DNA of 64,000 bases from Paenarthrobacter nicotinovorans (GCF_007670255.1 NZ_SZVS01000007.1:186001-250000), one strand, 5' to 3'. Positions 16,826-26,173 are shown, counted from the stretch's first letter. Numbers and translations are program-made. Notes: a model not told the origin generated them from the sequence alone.

Positions 16826-17707
16826 TCAGTCAGGGCGGGATCCGGGATCGAACGAAGGTTGCAACGCTGGTCTTCGCTCCTGGTTCGTCACGGGTCCGTC
16901 CCGTGGCGGAGGAAGGTTGGAGAGGACATCCGGAACGTCACAGGACCCGGTAGCGGGAGTGCTTGGGCCACGGGCTTCAGACGAGCCCGGAGCAGCTGGC
17001 GTCACCACAGGGTGCAGGGGCGGCGCCGGAGCCGGGTTCACGGGCCCGGGCACTGCAGCGGGCGGAACCACCCCCGGGTCAAGCAGGGAAAAGGGCGCGG
17101 GAAGCGTGTTCCCTGCCAGTTCTCGCGCCCCAGGTTGCGGCTGGAGTACGACGGCGGGGGTCGGGAAAGCTTCGCTCGCCGGCACTGCTGCGTCCACCAG
17201 AGGCGTGGGTGCGGCCAGTGAAACAGCGCCGTCGACCAGAATTTGAGGGGCAGTGATTAACGCGGGCAGCTCAGGGAGCGCTGGAATCCCGGGAAGCGCT
17301 GGAACCTCCGGCAGGAGGGCCGGGATATCTTCCATCGCGGGAAGTTCGGGAAGCACGGCCTCGGGCGGCGCCTCCGGGAGGGACACTGCCGGGAGATCCG
17401 GAACGAGCGGCGCGGAAGGGATGGCCGGAGCGGGCGGCGCCTCAAGAGGCGCGGGGACTGCAGGCACGTCCGGAATGCCCGGCAGCTGATCAGGGGCGGA
17501 ATCCACAGCGTCGGAGCTCGGGACGACCGGGGGCGTTTTCAGAGGCTGGGTGAGCGTCGTAAGGGGCGCCGGGGGTACAGCGGGAACGACATCCGTCGCA
17601 GCGGCGGGCGACCCCGCCAGCCACATCATCCATGCGGAGGAGCCCAGCGCAGCCAACAGCAGCCGGCGCAGAAGTACGCTGCGGCGTTGTTCCGGATCCT
17701 TGGCCAT
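16826..17707 (-). CDS. secreted or anchored Pro/Ala-rich hypothetical protein
   Basis: A 293-residue low-complexity protein. The start ATG 17707 has GGGGAG upstream. Residues about 9-37 (RRSVLLRRLLLAALGSSAWM and the following Ala-rich stretch) form a signal peptide or single membrane anchor with an Ala-rich cleavage region. The rest is dominated by Pro, Ala, Leu and Val in irregular PALP/PAVP/PEVP units, with no folded domain visible and one Cys near the end. Such proteins usually span the cell wall or act as extended linkers. No homologue is recognised; the coding nature is supported by the clear signal and ribosome binding site, but GC-rich repeats can mimic open frames. Confidence 0.6.
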   Translation of the reverse strand: MAKDPEQRRSVLLRRLLLAALGSSAWMMWLAGSPAAATDVVPAVPPAPLTTLTQPLKTPPVVPSSDAVDSAPDQLPGIPDVPAVPAPLEAPPAPAIPSAPLVPDLPAVSLPEAPPEAVLPELPAMEDIPALLPEVPALPGIPALPELPALITAPQILVDGAVSLAAPTPLVDAAVPASEAFPTPAVVLQPQPGARELAGNTLPAPFSLLDPGVVPPAAVPGPVNPAPAPPLHPVVTPAAPGSSEARGPSTPATGSCDVPDVLSNLPPPRDGPVTNQERRPALQPSFDPGSRPD

Positions 17708-17777
17708 GCTCCACTCCCCATTGCGGCAATGGAATCTCAGGATACGCCCGGCGGGGTGCAGGGGTACAGCCGGGTCC

Positions 17778-17810
17778 GGATCTTCCACTCGCTCTTCGCC
17801 ACCGAGGACC
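17778..17810 (+). pseudogene. fossil fragment of an enoyl-CoA hydratase 3' end
   Basis: These 33 bases differ at one position from 14341-14373 inside the enoyl-CoA hydratase gene and read [10 protein letters not shown] in the same frame sense. The surrounding sequence is diverged and no crotonase frame can be followed on either side. It lies in the 287-base gap between the Pro/Ala-rich gene and the HNH gene; that gap otherwise holds only a TATATT -10 candidate at 17962-17967. Confidence 0.55.
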
Positions 17811-17994
17811 TGAGGATAGCGCCGAGGGGTTTGGTTAGGTTCCCGGCATGTGGATGGCCACGGCCGTTTCCTTCAGATCGGCGCCGGTGGCAGGGAGGGG
17901 GCCAGGGAGTTCTCCTTCGTGCCGTCCATGGGCGGTCGGGTCAGCCCGCGATCACCAAGGTTATATTGTCAGTGCCTCCTGCCAGAGTTAGGTC

Positions 17995-19338
17995 ATGGAG
18001 CTAATCGCGGACAGGCAAACGGGCGCAGAAGCGGCGCTTGGGCGCCCTCCAGTTGCCAAGGATTCCGTTCACTACAGCGGTGGTTCAGCCAGCACCGTCA
18101 GCGCGGACCTCATCGATCAGCTGCGTGTCTTGGAGGAGATGAAGTCGGCCATCTGCGGTTTGCAGGCGCGGGTTGCCGTCGCTTTCGATCTTGCCCGGCG
18201 CGCCGAACAAGCCGAAGCCGGTGTCCCTGCTTCGGAGCGTGGCCAGGGCATCGGAGCTCAAGTTGCGTTGGCTCGGCGTGAGTCACCGAACCGAGGATCG
18301 CGACTCCTTGGTTTGGCGAAAGCCTTGGTCATGGAGATGCCGCGAACCTTGGCAGCGTTGAACTCCGGCCAGTTAAACGAATGGCGGGCCACGCTGCTCG
18401 TCAAGGAGACAGCCTGCCTCAGTGTGGAGGATCGTGCCGCGGTGGATGAGGAACTCGCAGCGGACAACGGAACCTTCGAAGGCAAAGGTGGCAAGGCAGT
18501 CGTTGCGGCGGCCAAAGCTGCCGCGTACCGTCGGGATCCGCGGTCGGTCGTTGGTCGGGCCAGTCGCGCTGCCTCCGAGCGGACCGTCAGCCTGCGACCG
18601 GCGCCGGACACGATGACCTACCTGACCGCCCTGCTACCTGTCGCCCAAGGAGTGGCGGTGTACGCCGCGCTGAACCGCGCGGCAGATTCGGCCTGTTCCA
18701 CCGGGACTGTGGAGTCTGGCGGGGTTGTCCCCACTCGCGGTCAGATCATGGCTGACACGCTCGTTGAACGCGTCACCGGAACACCGGGCGGAATCTCAGG
18801 GATCAATCTGGACCTGGTTATGACCGACCGGACCCTTTTGCAGGGCGATAGTGAACCAGCACGCCTTAGCGGTTACGGAATCGTACCTGCCGAGTGGGCC
18901 AGATCAGTGGTTGCCAAGGGCCAAGCAGAACAGGATCAACCTGAACAGAACCAGGACAACGAGCTCACTGTTTGGCTTCGCCGCCTCTACACCGCGCCGG
19001 CCACGGGAGAGCTCCTGGCCACTGATTCCAAGGCGCGGCTCTTTACCGGGCGGCTCCGTCGCTTCATCGAAACCCGCGACGATACCTGCCGGACTCCCTA
19101 TTGCGACGCGCCCATCAGGCACATCGACCACATTGTGCCCTGGCGTTCCGGGGGCAAAACCAACTTCGCAAATGGTGCAGGACTGTGTGAGGCGTGCAAC
19201 CACACCAAGGAACAGCCGGGGTGGACTAGCCGAGCCGTCCAGGCTGATGTCCACACCTTGGAAATCAGGACCCCCACCGGGCATAGCTACCTGTCAAAGG
19301 CTCCGCCCCTTCCGGGCCACCGCCCTTCCAGAACGTAG
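17995..19338 (+). CDS. DUF222 / 13E12-repeat protein with C-terminal HNH endonuclease domain
   Basis: A 447-residue protein of a family present in many copies in actinobacteria. The N-terminal two thirds are DUF222 ([20 protein letters not shown], then [16 protein letters not shown]). The C-terminal HNH motif is [19 protein letters not shown], followed by [11 protein letters not shown], with a four-Cys zinc site and the HIDH catalytic pair intact. A TATATT -10 at 17962-17967 would give a short leader; the ATG has only a weak ribosome binding site. Function in vivo is unknown. Members are often found as scattered accessory genes. Confidence 0.85.
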   Translation: MELIADRQTGAEAALGRPPVAKDSVHYSGGSASTVSADLIDQLRVLEEMKSAICGLQARVAVAFDLARRAEQAEAGVPASERGQGIGAQVALARRESPNRGSRLLGLAKALVMEMPRTLAALNSGQLNEWRATLLVKETACLSVEDRAAVDEELAADNGTFEGKGGKAVVAAAKAAAYRRDPRSVVGRASRAASERTVSLRPAPDTMTYLTALLPVAQGVAVYAALNRAADSACSTGTVESGGVVPTRGQIMADTLVERVTGTPGGISGINLDLVMTDRTLLQGDSEPARLSGYGIVPAEWARSVVAKGQAEQDQPEQNQDNELTVWLRRLYTAPATGELLATDSKARLFTGRLRRFIETRDDTCRTPYCDAPIRHIDHIVPWRSGGKTNFANGAGLCEACNHTKEQPGWTSRAVQADVHTLEIRTPTGHSYLSKAPPLPGHRPSRT

Positions 19339-19355
19339 AACGCTCGTCCAGCGTC

Positions 19356-19862
19356 TCAGTCCTCGAAGTCCCCGGCATCCCGCCGGAAGGCGCTGAGTAC
19401 GCGGATGAGGTGATCGACGTCGTCGTCCCTGAAGCCGGACTTGCCGAAAACCTCGGCGTTCAGCGCCGCCGTCGCCTTCTTTGCCACGGTGCGGCCTTCA
19501 GGGGTGAGCTCGATCAGTGTGGTGCGCCCGTCGGTGGGGTGCGGGGAGCGGGCAACGAGCGCGGCCTTTTCCAGACGGTCGACGGCGTTGGTCACCGAGG
19601 TGGGATGCACCTGCAGGAGCGCACTGGCTTTGTTCATGGGCAGCGCGCCGCTGCGGGCGAAACTCAGCAGGGCCAGGAGTTCGTAGCGGGCGAAGGTGAG
19701 GCCGAAGGGCTTGAGCACCGTTTCGATGCGGGCCAGCAGGATCTGCTGTGTGCGCATGATGGCCGTGATGGCAGCCATGGGCGCCGCGACGTCACCCCAA
19801 CCGTGCCGTTCCCAGTTGCGTTGGGCGTCGGCGATGGGATCGCGGGGGAGTGGGGTGCCCAT
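19356..19862 (-). CDS. MarR-family transcriptional regulator
   Basis: A 168-residue winged-helix repressor. The recognition part is LPMNKASALLQVHPTSVTNAVDRLEKAALV, followed by the wing SPHPTDGRTTLIELTPEGR. AAGGAGG precedes the ATG. It reads in the same direction as the acyl-CoA synthetase upstream of it (39-base gap) and probably forms an operon with it; control of the divergent synthetase/acyl-CoA dehydrogenase promoter is likely but inferred. Confidence 0.88.
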   Translation of the reverse strand: MGTPLPRDPIADAQRNWERHGWGDVAAPMAAITAIMRTQQILLARIETVLKPFGLTFARYELLALLSFARSGALPMNKASALLQVHPTSVTNAVDRLEKAALVARSPHPTDGRTTLIELTPEGRTVAKKATAALNAEVFGKSGFRDDDVDHLIRVLSAFRRDAGDFED

Positions 19863-19901
19863 GGGCCTCCTTGGTTGCTCGGGTGCCGGTTGTCCGGGGG
19901 C

Positions 19902-21620
19902 CTAGTCTTTCAGATTCGGGAACTCTTCTTCGGTATATTCCACGCCCAAACCTGAAGGCAGTGGACCATCTCCATGCCGCTGGACTTCAGATCCGCGGAG
20001 CTCGACGCGCCGGATCTTGCCCGAAATCGTCTTGGGCAGTTCGCCGAATTCGAGCCTCCGGATCCGCTTGAAGGGGGCCAGGTGTTGGCGGCAGTAGCGC
20101 AGGATGTCTTCGGCCACGCCAGGACCGGGTTCGTAACCTGCAGCCAGCACCACAAAGGCCTTCGGAACCGACAGCTTCACCGCGTCAGGCGAAGGTACGA
20201 CGGCGGCCTCCGCCACTGCGGGGTGTTCGATCAGTACGCTTTCGAGCTCGAAAGGTGACAAGCGGTAATCCGAGGACTTGAAGACGTCGTCGTCACGGCC
20301 AACGTAGGTGATCACGCCGTCTGCGTCCCGGCTGGCCATGTCGCCTGTGTGGTAGTAGCCATTCCGGAAGGCATCGGCGGTTTTCGCCTCGTCGCCAAAG
20401 TAGCTCTTCATGAGCCCTACAGGCCGGGGGTCCAAGCGCAAGCAGAGTTCGCCGTCGTCGGCTTCTTCACCGGTGAGCGGGTCCACCAGGACGACGTCGT
20501 ACCCGGGGAGCGGGCGCCCCATCGAGCCGATCTTCACCGGCTGCGCGGGGGTGTTGGCGATCTGGACCGTGGACTCGGTCTGGCCGAAACCGTCCCGGAT
20601 TGTCACACCCCAGGCTTCCTCCACTTGGCCGATGACCTCCGCGTTCAGCGGCTCTCCTGCCGAAACCACTTTCCGGGGAGGGCTGGTCAGTTGCTTCAGG
20701 TCAGCCTGGATGAGCATGCGCCACACGGTAGGCGGGGCGCAGAAGCTGGTGACGCCTTCGCGGCCCATCTGTGCCATGAGGGCGGCTGCGTCGAAGCGGT
20801 CGTAGTTGTAAATGAAGACGGTTGCCTCGGCGATCCACGGCGTGAAGACGTTGGACCACGCGTGCTTGGCCCAGCCCGGGGAAGCGACGTTCAGGTGCAC
20901 GTCGCCCGGTTCCAGGCCGATCCAATACATGGTGGACAGGTGGCCCACTGGATAGGACGTGTGGGTGTGTTCCACCAGCTTGGCACGCGAGGTGGTGCCG
21001 GAGGTGAAGTACAGCAGGAGCGTCTCATCCGCGCGGGTGGGGGCGTCGGGCGTGAAGTCCGTGCCGGCGTCGTAAGAATCTGCGTAGTGTTTGGCGTCCG
21101 GGTTGGTGCGTTCCGCGCCCACCTCAAGCAGTTGGTAGTTACCCTCGACGGCGGCAAACTTGCCGATGTTGGCGCTGCCGACCGCCACCCAGGCAGCTCC
21201 GCCGCGCTCAACCCGGTCCTGCAGGTCCCGGGCGCCCATGAGCGTGGTGGTGGGGATCATGACGATGCCCAGCTTGATGCCGGCCAGCATGAGTTCCCAG
21301 AGCTCAACTTGGTTGCCGAGCATGATGATCATGTGGTCGCCGCGTCGGACGCCTTGTTCCCGCAGCCAGTTGGCGAGCTGGGAGGACCGCTCAGAGAGTT
21401 CCTTGAACGTGCGCCGCGTGGAGCTGCCGTCCTGTTCGACTATCACGAGGGCGGGTTGCTCGCCCCTCTCCGGATCCGCTGCCAGCTGGTCGAACCAGTC
21501 GAGCGCAAAGTTGAACTCCTCGAAGCGCGGCCATTGGAATTCAGCGTGGGCCGTCGCGTAGTCCTCGCGCAGTTCCAGCAGCCTGTCACGGGCCGCACGG
21601 AAGTCCTCTGTGACTGTCAT
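19902..21620 (-). CDS. acyl-CoA synthetase (AMP-forming), medium-chain type
   Basis: A 572-residue ANL-superfamily ligase that activates a carboxylic acid with ATP and CoA. Seen: P-loop LLYFTSGTTSRAKLVEH, the GFGQTEST acid-specificity motif, DMASRDADG..YVGRDDDVFKSSDYR hinge region and the C-terminal catalytic Lys in PKTISGKIRRVEL. Overall order resembles medium-chain acyl-CoA or acetoacetyl-type synthetases. It is divergent from an acyl-CoA dehydrogenase across a 132-base promoter region, so both likely serve one beta-oxidation-like pathway. Substrate is not deducible. Confidence 0.88.
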   Translation of the reverse strand: MTVTEDFRAARDRLLELREDYATAHAEFQWPRFEEFNFALDWFDQLAADPERGEQPALVIVEQDGSSTRRTFKELSERSSQLANWLREQGVRRGDHMIIMLGNQVELWELMLAGIKLGIVMIPTTTLMGARDLQDRVERGGAAWVAVGSANIGKFAAVEGNYQLLEVGAERTNPDAKHYADSYDAGTDFTPDAPTRADETLLLYFTSGTTSRAKLVEHTHTSYPVGHLSTMYWIGLEPGDVHLNVASPGWAKHAWSNVFTPWIAEATVFIYNYDRFDAAALMAQMGREGVTSFCAPPTVWRMLIQADLKQLTSPPRKVVSAGEPLNAEVIGQVEEAWGVTIRDGFGQTESTVQIANTPAQPVKIGSMGRPLPGYDVVLVDPLTGEEADDGELCLRLDPRPVGLMKSYFGDEAKTADAFRNGYYHTGDMASRDADGVITYVGRDDDVFKSSDYRLSPFELESVLIEHPAVAEAAVVPSPDAVKLSVPKAFVVLAAGYEPGPGVAEDILRYCRQHLAPFKRIRRLEFGELPKTISGKIRRVELRGSEVQRHGDGPLPSGLGVEYTEEEFPNLKD

Positions 21621-21674
21621 AGTCCGCCTTTCGCCTTCGGGTTGACCGGCACCATTGCCCTGGCATCCCGCCTA

Positions 21675-21701
21675 GTGATCCACATCACCTTGCAATATAC
21701 T
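21675..21701. promoter_or_regulatory. GTGA-N6-TCAC site and -10 element in the acyl-CoA promoter region
   Basis: GTGATCCACATCAC (21675-21688) fits the half-site pattern of Crp/GlxR-type regulators. TATACT at 21696-21701 is a -10 candidate for the rightward acyl-CoA dehydrogenase gene, placing the dyad close to the -35 position. Confidence 0.4.
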
Positions 21702-21752
21702 AGGACATCCAAGGGTTTGGAAGAGCCTCCCGGCACATGACGAAGGGGTCTA

Positions 21753-22970
21753 ATGCTCGATCAAAAAGCTGCCGCCACCGTTACCAACGGTCCAGCGACG
21801 GAACGCGTCCTCCCTCCTTACCCGGAGGTGGACCTCATGCACGTGGTTGATCTGCTGCCCGAGGGTGAGCGCGGGCGGTATCTGCGGACGAGGGACTTCC
21901 TGCAGGCGCGGATCCGGAAAGACAGCATCGCCTACTGGAACAGGGAGGAATTCCCCTTCGGCTTGCTCGCGGAAATGGCCGAACATGGGCTGGGTGGGCT
22001 GCAAACCGACGGCTCGTCCCAGCTGTTCAAGGGCCTGATGTACACCGAGGTGGCCCGCGCCGATGTCTCGCTTTCGGCTTTGGTGGGTATCCACAATGAA
22101 CTCATCGTCGGCATGATCCACGAGCTCGGCTCCCCGGAGCAGAAGCGCAAGTGGCTCCCCGGCTTGGAGGCCTTCACGCAGTTGGGCGCCTTCGCGTTGA
22201 CCGAACCGGACCACGGTTCCGACATCGCCGGAGGACTTTCGACGACGGCGCGGCGCGACGGCGGCGAGTGGGTCATCAACGGTGCCAAGCGCTGGATCGG
22301 TGCCGCCACGATTGCCGACTTCGCCCTGGTATGGGCCCGTGACCTCTCCGACGGCCATATCAAAGGCTTCATCGTGGAATCCGACCGCCCCGGCTACTCC
22401 GCGACGAAAATTTCGAACAAGATCGGCCTGCGCATCATGCAGAATGCCGACATCGTGCTGGACGAGGTCCGCATCCCGGCGTCGAATTTACTGCCCGGCG
22501 CAACCGAGTTCTCCCGCGCCAACGACCTTCTGCGGGATTCCCGTGCGTGGGTTGGCTGGCAGGCTGCGGGCATCCAGTTGGCCGCCTTTGATATTGCCCG
22601 GGCCTACGCCTTGGAGCGGAAGCAGTTCGGCAAGGAACTCGCTCGGTTCCAGCTGGTGCAGCAACAGTTGGCCGATATCCTGGGCAACGCCAATGCGTCC
22701 TTGTCGATGATGGTTGAATTGGCGCGCATCCAGCAGGCAGGCAAGCTTGAGATGGTCCAGGCCGCCATGTGCAAGGCCACCACCACCCGCTTGGCGCGCT
22801 CCTCCGTGGCGATGGGCCGCTCCCTCCTTGGTGGAAACGGGATCACCACCGATTACGAGATGGGCAAGCTCTTCGGAGACGCCGAAATCCTCTACACGTA
22901 TGAGGGCAGCTACGAGATCAATTCGATGATCGTGGCCAGGGCCGTGACGGGAAAGTCGGCGTTCGTCTAA
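21753..22970 (+). CDS. acyl-CoA dehydrogenase (glutaryl-CoA dehydrogenase-like)
   Basis: A 405-residue FAD-dependent dehydrogenase. FALTEPDHGSDIAGG is the flavin and substrate loop, and GDAEILYTYEGSYEINSMIV holds the catalytic Glu in the position used by glutaryl-CoA and isovaleryl-type enzymes. Length is normal. The ATG has AAGGGG at 6 bases. Its stop overlaps the stop of the convergent SDR gene by four bases. Divergent orientation to an acyl-CoA synthetase suggests a joint pathway; the electron acceptor ETF is not encoded here. Confidence 0.9.
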   Translation: MLDQKAAATVTNGPATERVLPPYPEVDLMHVVDLLPEGERGRYLRTRDFLQARIRKDSIAYWNREEFPFGLLAEMAEHGLGGLQTDGSSQLFKGLMYTEVARADVSLSALVGIHNELIVGMIHELGSPEQKRKWLPGLEAFTQLGAFALTEPDHGSDIAGGLSTTARRDGGEWVINGAKRWIGAATIADFALVWARDLSDGHIKGFIVESDRPGYSATKISNKIGLRIMQNADIVLDEVRIPASNLLPGATEFSRANDLLRDSRAWVGWQAAGIQLAAFDIARAYALERKQFGKELARFQLVQQQLADILGNANASLSMMVELARIQQAGKLEMVQAAMCKATTTRLARSSVAMGRSLLGGNGITTDYEMGKLFGDAEILYTYEGSYEINSMIVARAVTGKSAFV

Positions 22971-23800
22971 GAGCTGGGTATGCCGATGGCCCGGCTGATG
23001 AGCGCGTCGAACTGGCGGTCGGTCAGCAACCCTCGGGCCGCGATGAGCGGCTGGGCTCCGAACCCGACGGCGTAACGGGTCTTGGGTTTCGACGCCGTCA
23101 CCGCCTTTGCGACGGCATCGGCGACGACCGACGGCGGAGAGTTGCGGTTGACGTTCGCCTCGGACCTCAGCGACTTGGCAACTGCGTGCGCCTGGGCGGC
23201 ATAGGCGCCGTTTCCGGAGGTCTCTTCAACGAAGTCTGCCGCGATCCCGCCCCACTCCGTCGCGATGCCGCCGGGCTCGATGACAACGACGTCGATGCCG
23301 AAGGGCTTGACCTCCAGCCGAAGGCAGTCGCTCAGTGCTTCGAGGGCGAATTTGGTGCCGTGGTACCAGCCGCCCAAGGGCGTGTAGATCTTTCCGCCCA
23401 TGGACGTGATGTTCACAATGGTTCCCGAGCGTTGGGCGCGCATGTGGGGCAAGGCCAGCTGGGCCAGTCGCATGGCGCCGAAAACGTTCACCTCGAACTG
23501 GCGGCGACCTTCATCGATGTCGACGTCTTCCAAGGCGCCGTAGGAGCCGTAGCCGGCGTTGTTCACCAGGACATCGATCCGTCCGGTGTCGGCGATGATG
23601 TGGTCGATGCCGGCCCGCATGGAGTCGTCATCGGTGACGTCCATGGCCAGCGTGCGGATGCCGTCGGCGGCCAGGCTCTGGAGGCGATCGGTGCGCCGTG
23701 CAGCGCCGTAAACGGTAAAACCCAGGGCTTGGAGTTTTCTGGCGGTAGCTTCCCCGATTCCGGAAGAAGCCCCTGTGACGAGCGCGGTTTTGGTGGTCAT
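22967..23800 (-). CDS. short-chain dehydrogenase/reductase
   Basis: A 277-residue classical SDR with the cofactor motif TGASSGIGEAT, the structural NNAGYGS, the active-site Ser in NITSMGG and YHGTKFALE (YxxxK). An Arg-rich AARRTDR after the second strand suggests NADPH. ATG 23800 is used because AGGAGA lies upstream; the longer frame to 23836 has no such signal. It is divergent from a TetR gene with tandem dyads between them, so it is the probable target of that repressor. Substrate unknown. Confidence 0.88.
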   Translation of the reverse strand: MTTKTALVTGASSGIGEATARKLQALGFTVYGAARRTDRLQSLAADGIRTLAMDVTDDDSMRAGIDHIIADTGRIDVLVNNAGYGSYGALEDVDIDEGRRQFEVNVFGAMRLAQLALPHMRAQRSGTIVNITSMGGKIYTPLGGWYHGTKFALEALSDCLRLEVKPFGIDVVVIEPGGIATEWGGIAADFVEETSGNGAYAAQAHAVAKSLRSEANVNRNSPPSVVADAVAKAVTASKPKTRYAVGFGAQPLIAARGLLTDRQFDALISRAIGIPSS

Positions 23801-23820
23801 GGCTGTTCTCCTGCCGTAAG

Positions 23821-23859
23821 ATGAATCGTGGTTCACTTAAATCATGAACCAGCATTCAC
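23821..23859. promoter_or_regulatory. tandem dyad operator candidate between SDR and TetR genes
   Basis: Two 16-base boxes of the form ATGAA-N6-TTCAC lie at 23821-23836 and 23844-23859, centres 23 bases apart. Together they also make a 15-base inverted repeat with 13 matches, including TGGTTCA-N9-TGAACCA at 23829-23851. Position in a divergent promoter next to a TetR gene supports a repressor site. Confidence 0.55.
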
Positions 23860-23889
23860 TTTCGTGCAAGTCGTGGCAGGAGAAATTTT

Positions 23890-24465
23890 TTGGTGACTAA
23901 CCAGCGCCCCATGCGCGCCGACGCGATCCGGAACCGGGCGAAGATCCTTGAGGCCGCGCGGACGGAAATCGCGGAACACGGGCCTGACGTGGGGATGGAG
24001 GTTATCGCAGGTACTGCCGGTGTTGCCGTCGGTACTTTGTACCGGCATTTTCCGACGAAGACAGATCTCGTGGGTGCCGTGCTGGCTGAGTATGTCGAGC
24101 AAATAACTGTTGAGGCTGAGTCGGCCCGGGACCATGCCAGGGAAGGGGGCGGATCTCCTTTGGCGGTTTTGGTCTCGTTCCTGCGCGAGGTCATTCGGAT
24201 TTCCGCGCTGAATGCCGCCGCGAAATCTGCGGCTCCTGCCCTCGGCGCGGCCGCGGACATTGACGAAACACGTGCGGCGGCGGCGTTGTCCGAGCTCATC
24301 GACATGGGCATAGCAGCCGGACAGGTCCGTCGGGATCTCAGTGTCACTGATATCTACATGCTCATTTCGGCGGCGCCCCTGGACCAGCCGGAGCCTGTAC
24401 GCGAGCGATGGGCCGCGTTGGTTCTGCCATGCCTTACCGTCGACGCCGCACGATCTTTTCCTTAA
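23890..24465 (+). CDS. TetR-family transcriptional regulator
   Basis: A 191-residue repressor with the N-terminal helix-turn-helix RILEAARTEIAEHG-type region (here AKILEAARTEIAEHG) and VGTLYRHFPTKTDLV recognition helix. The C-terminal ligand domain is generic. The start is TTG 23890 or GTG 23893; GGAG at 23878-23881 favours neither strongly. It is divergent from the SDR gene with a tandem dyad between them. The boxes have the same TGAA-N6-TTCA core as those in front of the choline genes 2.5 and 5.8 kb away, so a wider regulon is conceivable. Confidence 0.85.
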   Translation: MVTNQRPMRADAIRNRAKILEAARTEIAEHGPDVGMEVIAGTAGVAVGTLYRHFPTKTDLVGAVLAEYVEQITVEAESARDHAREGGGSPLAVLVSFLREVIRISALNAAAKSAAPALGAAADIDETRAAAALSELIDMGIAAGQVRRDLSVTDIYMLISAAPLDQPEPVRERWAALVLPCLTVDAARSFP

Positions 24466-24470
24466 ATGGC

Positions 24471-24517
24471 TGAGGGCATCCCCGCGCCGGTAGTGCGTTG
24501 GCGGGAGGATGCCCTCA
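24471..24517. terminator. convergent terminator hairpin
   Basis: TGAGGGCATCC (24471-24481) pairs with GGATGCCCTCA (24507-24517), with further GC pairs inside the loop. It separates the TetR gene from the opposing permease gene. Confidence 0.65.
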
Positions 24518-24547
24518 ATGGTTGTGCCTGCACCCGAAGGGCCTTCG

Positions 24548-26173
24548 CTAGGAAATTCGGGCCGCAGACAGGGTGGAACCGGATGGCCCTGGTTCCGAGG
24601 TGCTGGGGTCGGCCGGTTCCGCGGTGGCGGACGGAGCAGGTGCTGCAGCGTGTTCGGCGAGCACTCCTGTGTTGTGCCTGATGCGCAGGCGGTAGAGCAG
24701 CGTGCCACCCACCACGACGGCGGCAACAAAGATCACGCCACCCCACTGCAGGTACCACTCGAACGGCGGGACGGAGTTGTAGATCTCCGGCCGTGGCCAC
24801 ACCAGGTTCAGTGTCATGGCTCCGCCCCAGAGGACCGCAAGGATGTTGATGGGCAGGCCCCACTTGCCAAGGCTGAATCCGGCTTCGGAGCCGTCGTCCT
24901 TCAGGGGCCACTTCTTGAGGAACCGGCGCCGCAGCATCGGTACCGTGACCAGCAGGTAGGAGAGGTAGATCAACACGATGCTGATGCTGGAGAGGATGGT
25001 GAAGATTGCAGGCTGGGAAATGTTGACGATGAGTGGAATGACAGCGACGACGCCGATGACGATTGCGGCCACTGTGGGGGTTTTCCGGGTGGGGTGCACT
25101 TTGCTGAGCTGGCGGCTGAAAGGAAGGTTGTTGTCCCTCGCCATGGCAAACATCATGCGGATGGCCGCCGCGTGGACGGCCAGGGTGCAGACGACGACGG
25201 CCACCACGATGCAGACCAGGAAGGCCTTGCCGAAGGGTCCGCCGAGTACGGAGAGCACGATGTACTGCAGCCCGCCGTCGGCAGCTCCGATCTTGGGATC
25301 GGACAGGTCCGGAGCGGCCAGGATTCCGCCCAGCAGGAGCAGGCCGCCCAGCAGGAAGGACGCTGTCACCGCACGCAGGATCGCCTTGGGAGCTGTGCGC
25401 TTGGGGTCCTTGGTTTCTTCCCCCAGAGAGCTTGCGGTGTCGAACCCGTACATGACGTAACCGGACGCCATGGCCGCGATAAGGAAGACCCCGAAGAAGC
25501 CGAGCGGGTGTCCTTCGCCGAAGCCCGCGGTGTCCAAGAGGACTTCCGGTCCGCGCACTGCGTGCCAAATGAGTGCCACGATGAGCAGGACGGCCGCAAC
25601 GAGTTCCACGAACACGCCCACGCTGTTGATCATGGTCATGAGCTTCACGCCGAAAGCGTTGATGAGAGTGGAGATGGCGATCATGATGCTGGCCAGGATG
25701 ACGCCGTTGACGGCGAAGTCGTATGGACCAGTTCCATCGCCAACCATTTGGAAGCCGCTCCAAATCTGCGGCAGGGTGATTTGGAGGGCCAGGGCCACGG
25801 AGCCCAGGGCCATGATGGAGGACAGCAGCAACAGCCATCCCGCCAGCCATGCCCACGTTCCCGTGGAGAGCCTCTTGGCCCAGTTGTAGACCGAACCGGC
25901 CACTGGGTAGCGTCCTGCGAGTTCCGCGAAACACAGCGCGACCATCAGCTGGCCGACAAAGACAATGGGCCAGGACCACGCATACGCAGGGCCGGCCGTG
26001 GAGAAGCCGAAGTAAAACAGTTGAAAAACGCCGGTGAGGATGGAGATGTAGCTGACGCCGGCTGCGAAGCTGGCAAACTTACCGATGCTGCGGTCGAGGG
26101 TCTGGGCATAGCCAAACTCGTCCATTCCGCTCGTATCGCTCTTGCTGGGTCCTGATTTGCTGGGTTCTGACAT
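24548..26173 (-). CDS. APC-family permease, probable choline transporter
   Basis: A 541-residue membrane protein with about twelve transmembrane helices. The first helix region ASFAAGVSYISILTG and the following AELAGRYPVAGSVYNWAKRL are hallmarks of the amino acid/choline transporter branch of the APC superfamily. ATG 26173 is set by AGGAG at 5 bases; an open extension upstream is not coding-like. The C-terminal tail is Ala/Pro/Ser-rich. It has its own promoter, which copies that of betB, 200 bases upstream. Choline uptake is inferred from the adjacent choline oxidation genes and the shared promoter sequence; ethanolamine or GABA transport cannot be excluded. Confidence 0.82.
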   Translation of the reverse strand: MSEPSKSGPSKSDTSGMDEFGYAQTLDRSIGKFASFAAGVSYISILTGVFQLFYFGFSTAGPAYAWSWPIVFVGQLMVALCFAELAGRYPVAGSVYNWAKRLSTGTWAWLAGWLLLLSSIMALGSVALALQITLPQIWSGFQMVGDGTGPYDFAVNGVILASIMIAISTLINAFGVKLMTMINSVGVFVELVAAVLLIVALIWHAVRGPEVLLDTAGFGEGHPLGFFGVFLIAAMASGYVMYGFDTASSLGEETKDPKRTAPKAILRAVTASFLLGGLLLLGGILAAPDLSDPKIGAADGGLQYIVLSVLGGPFGKAFLVCIVVAVVVCTLAVHAAAIRMMFAMARDNNLPFSRQLSKVHPTRKTPTVAAIVIGVVAVIPLIVNISQPAIFTILSSISIVLIYLSYLLVTVPMLRRRFLKKWPLKDDGSEAGFSLGKWGLPINILAVLWGGAMTLNLVWPRPEIYNSVPPFEWYLQWGGVIFVAAVVVGGTLLYRLRIRHNTGVLAEHAAAPAPSATAEPADPSTSEPGPSGSTLSAARIS

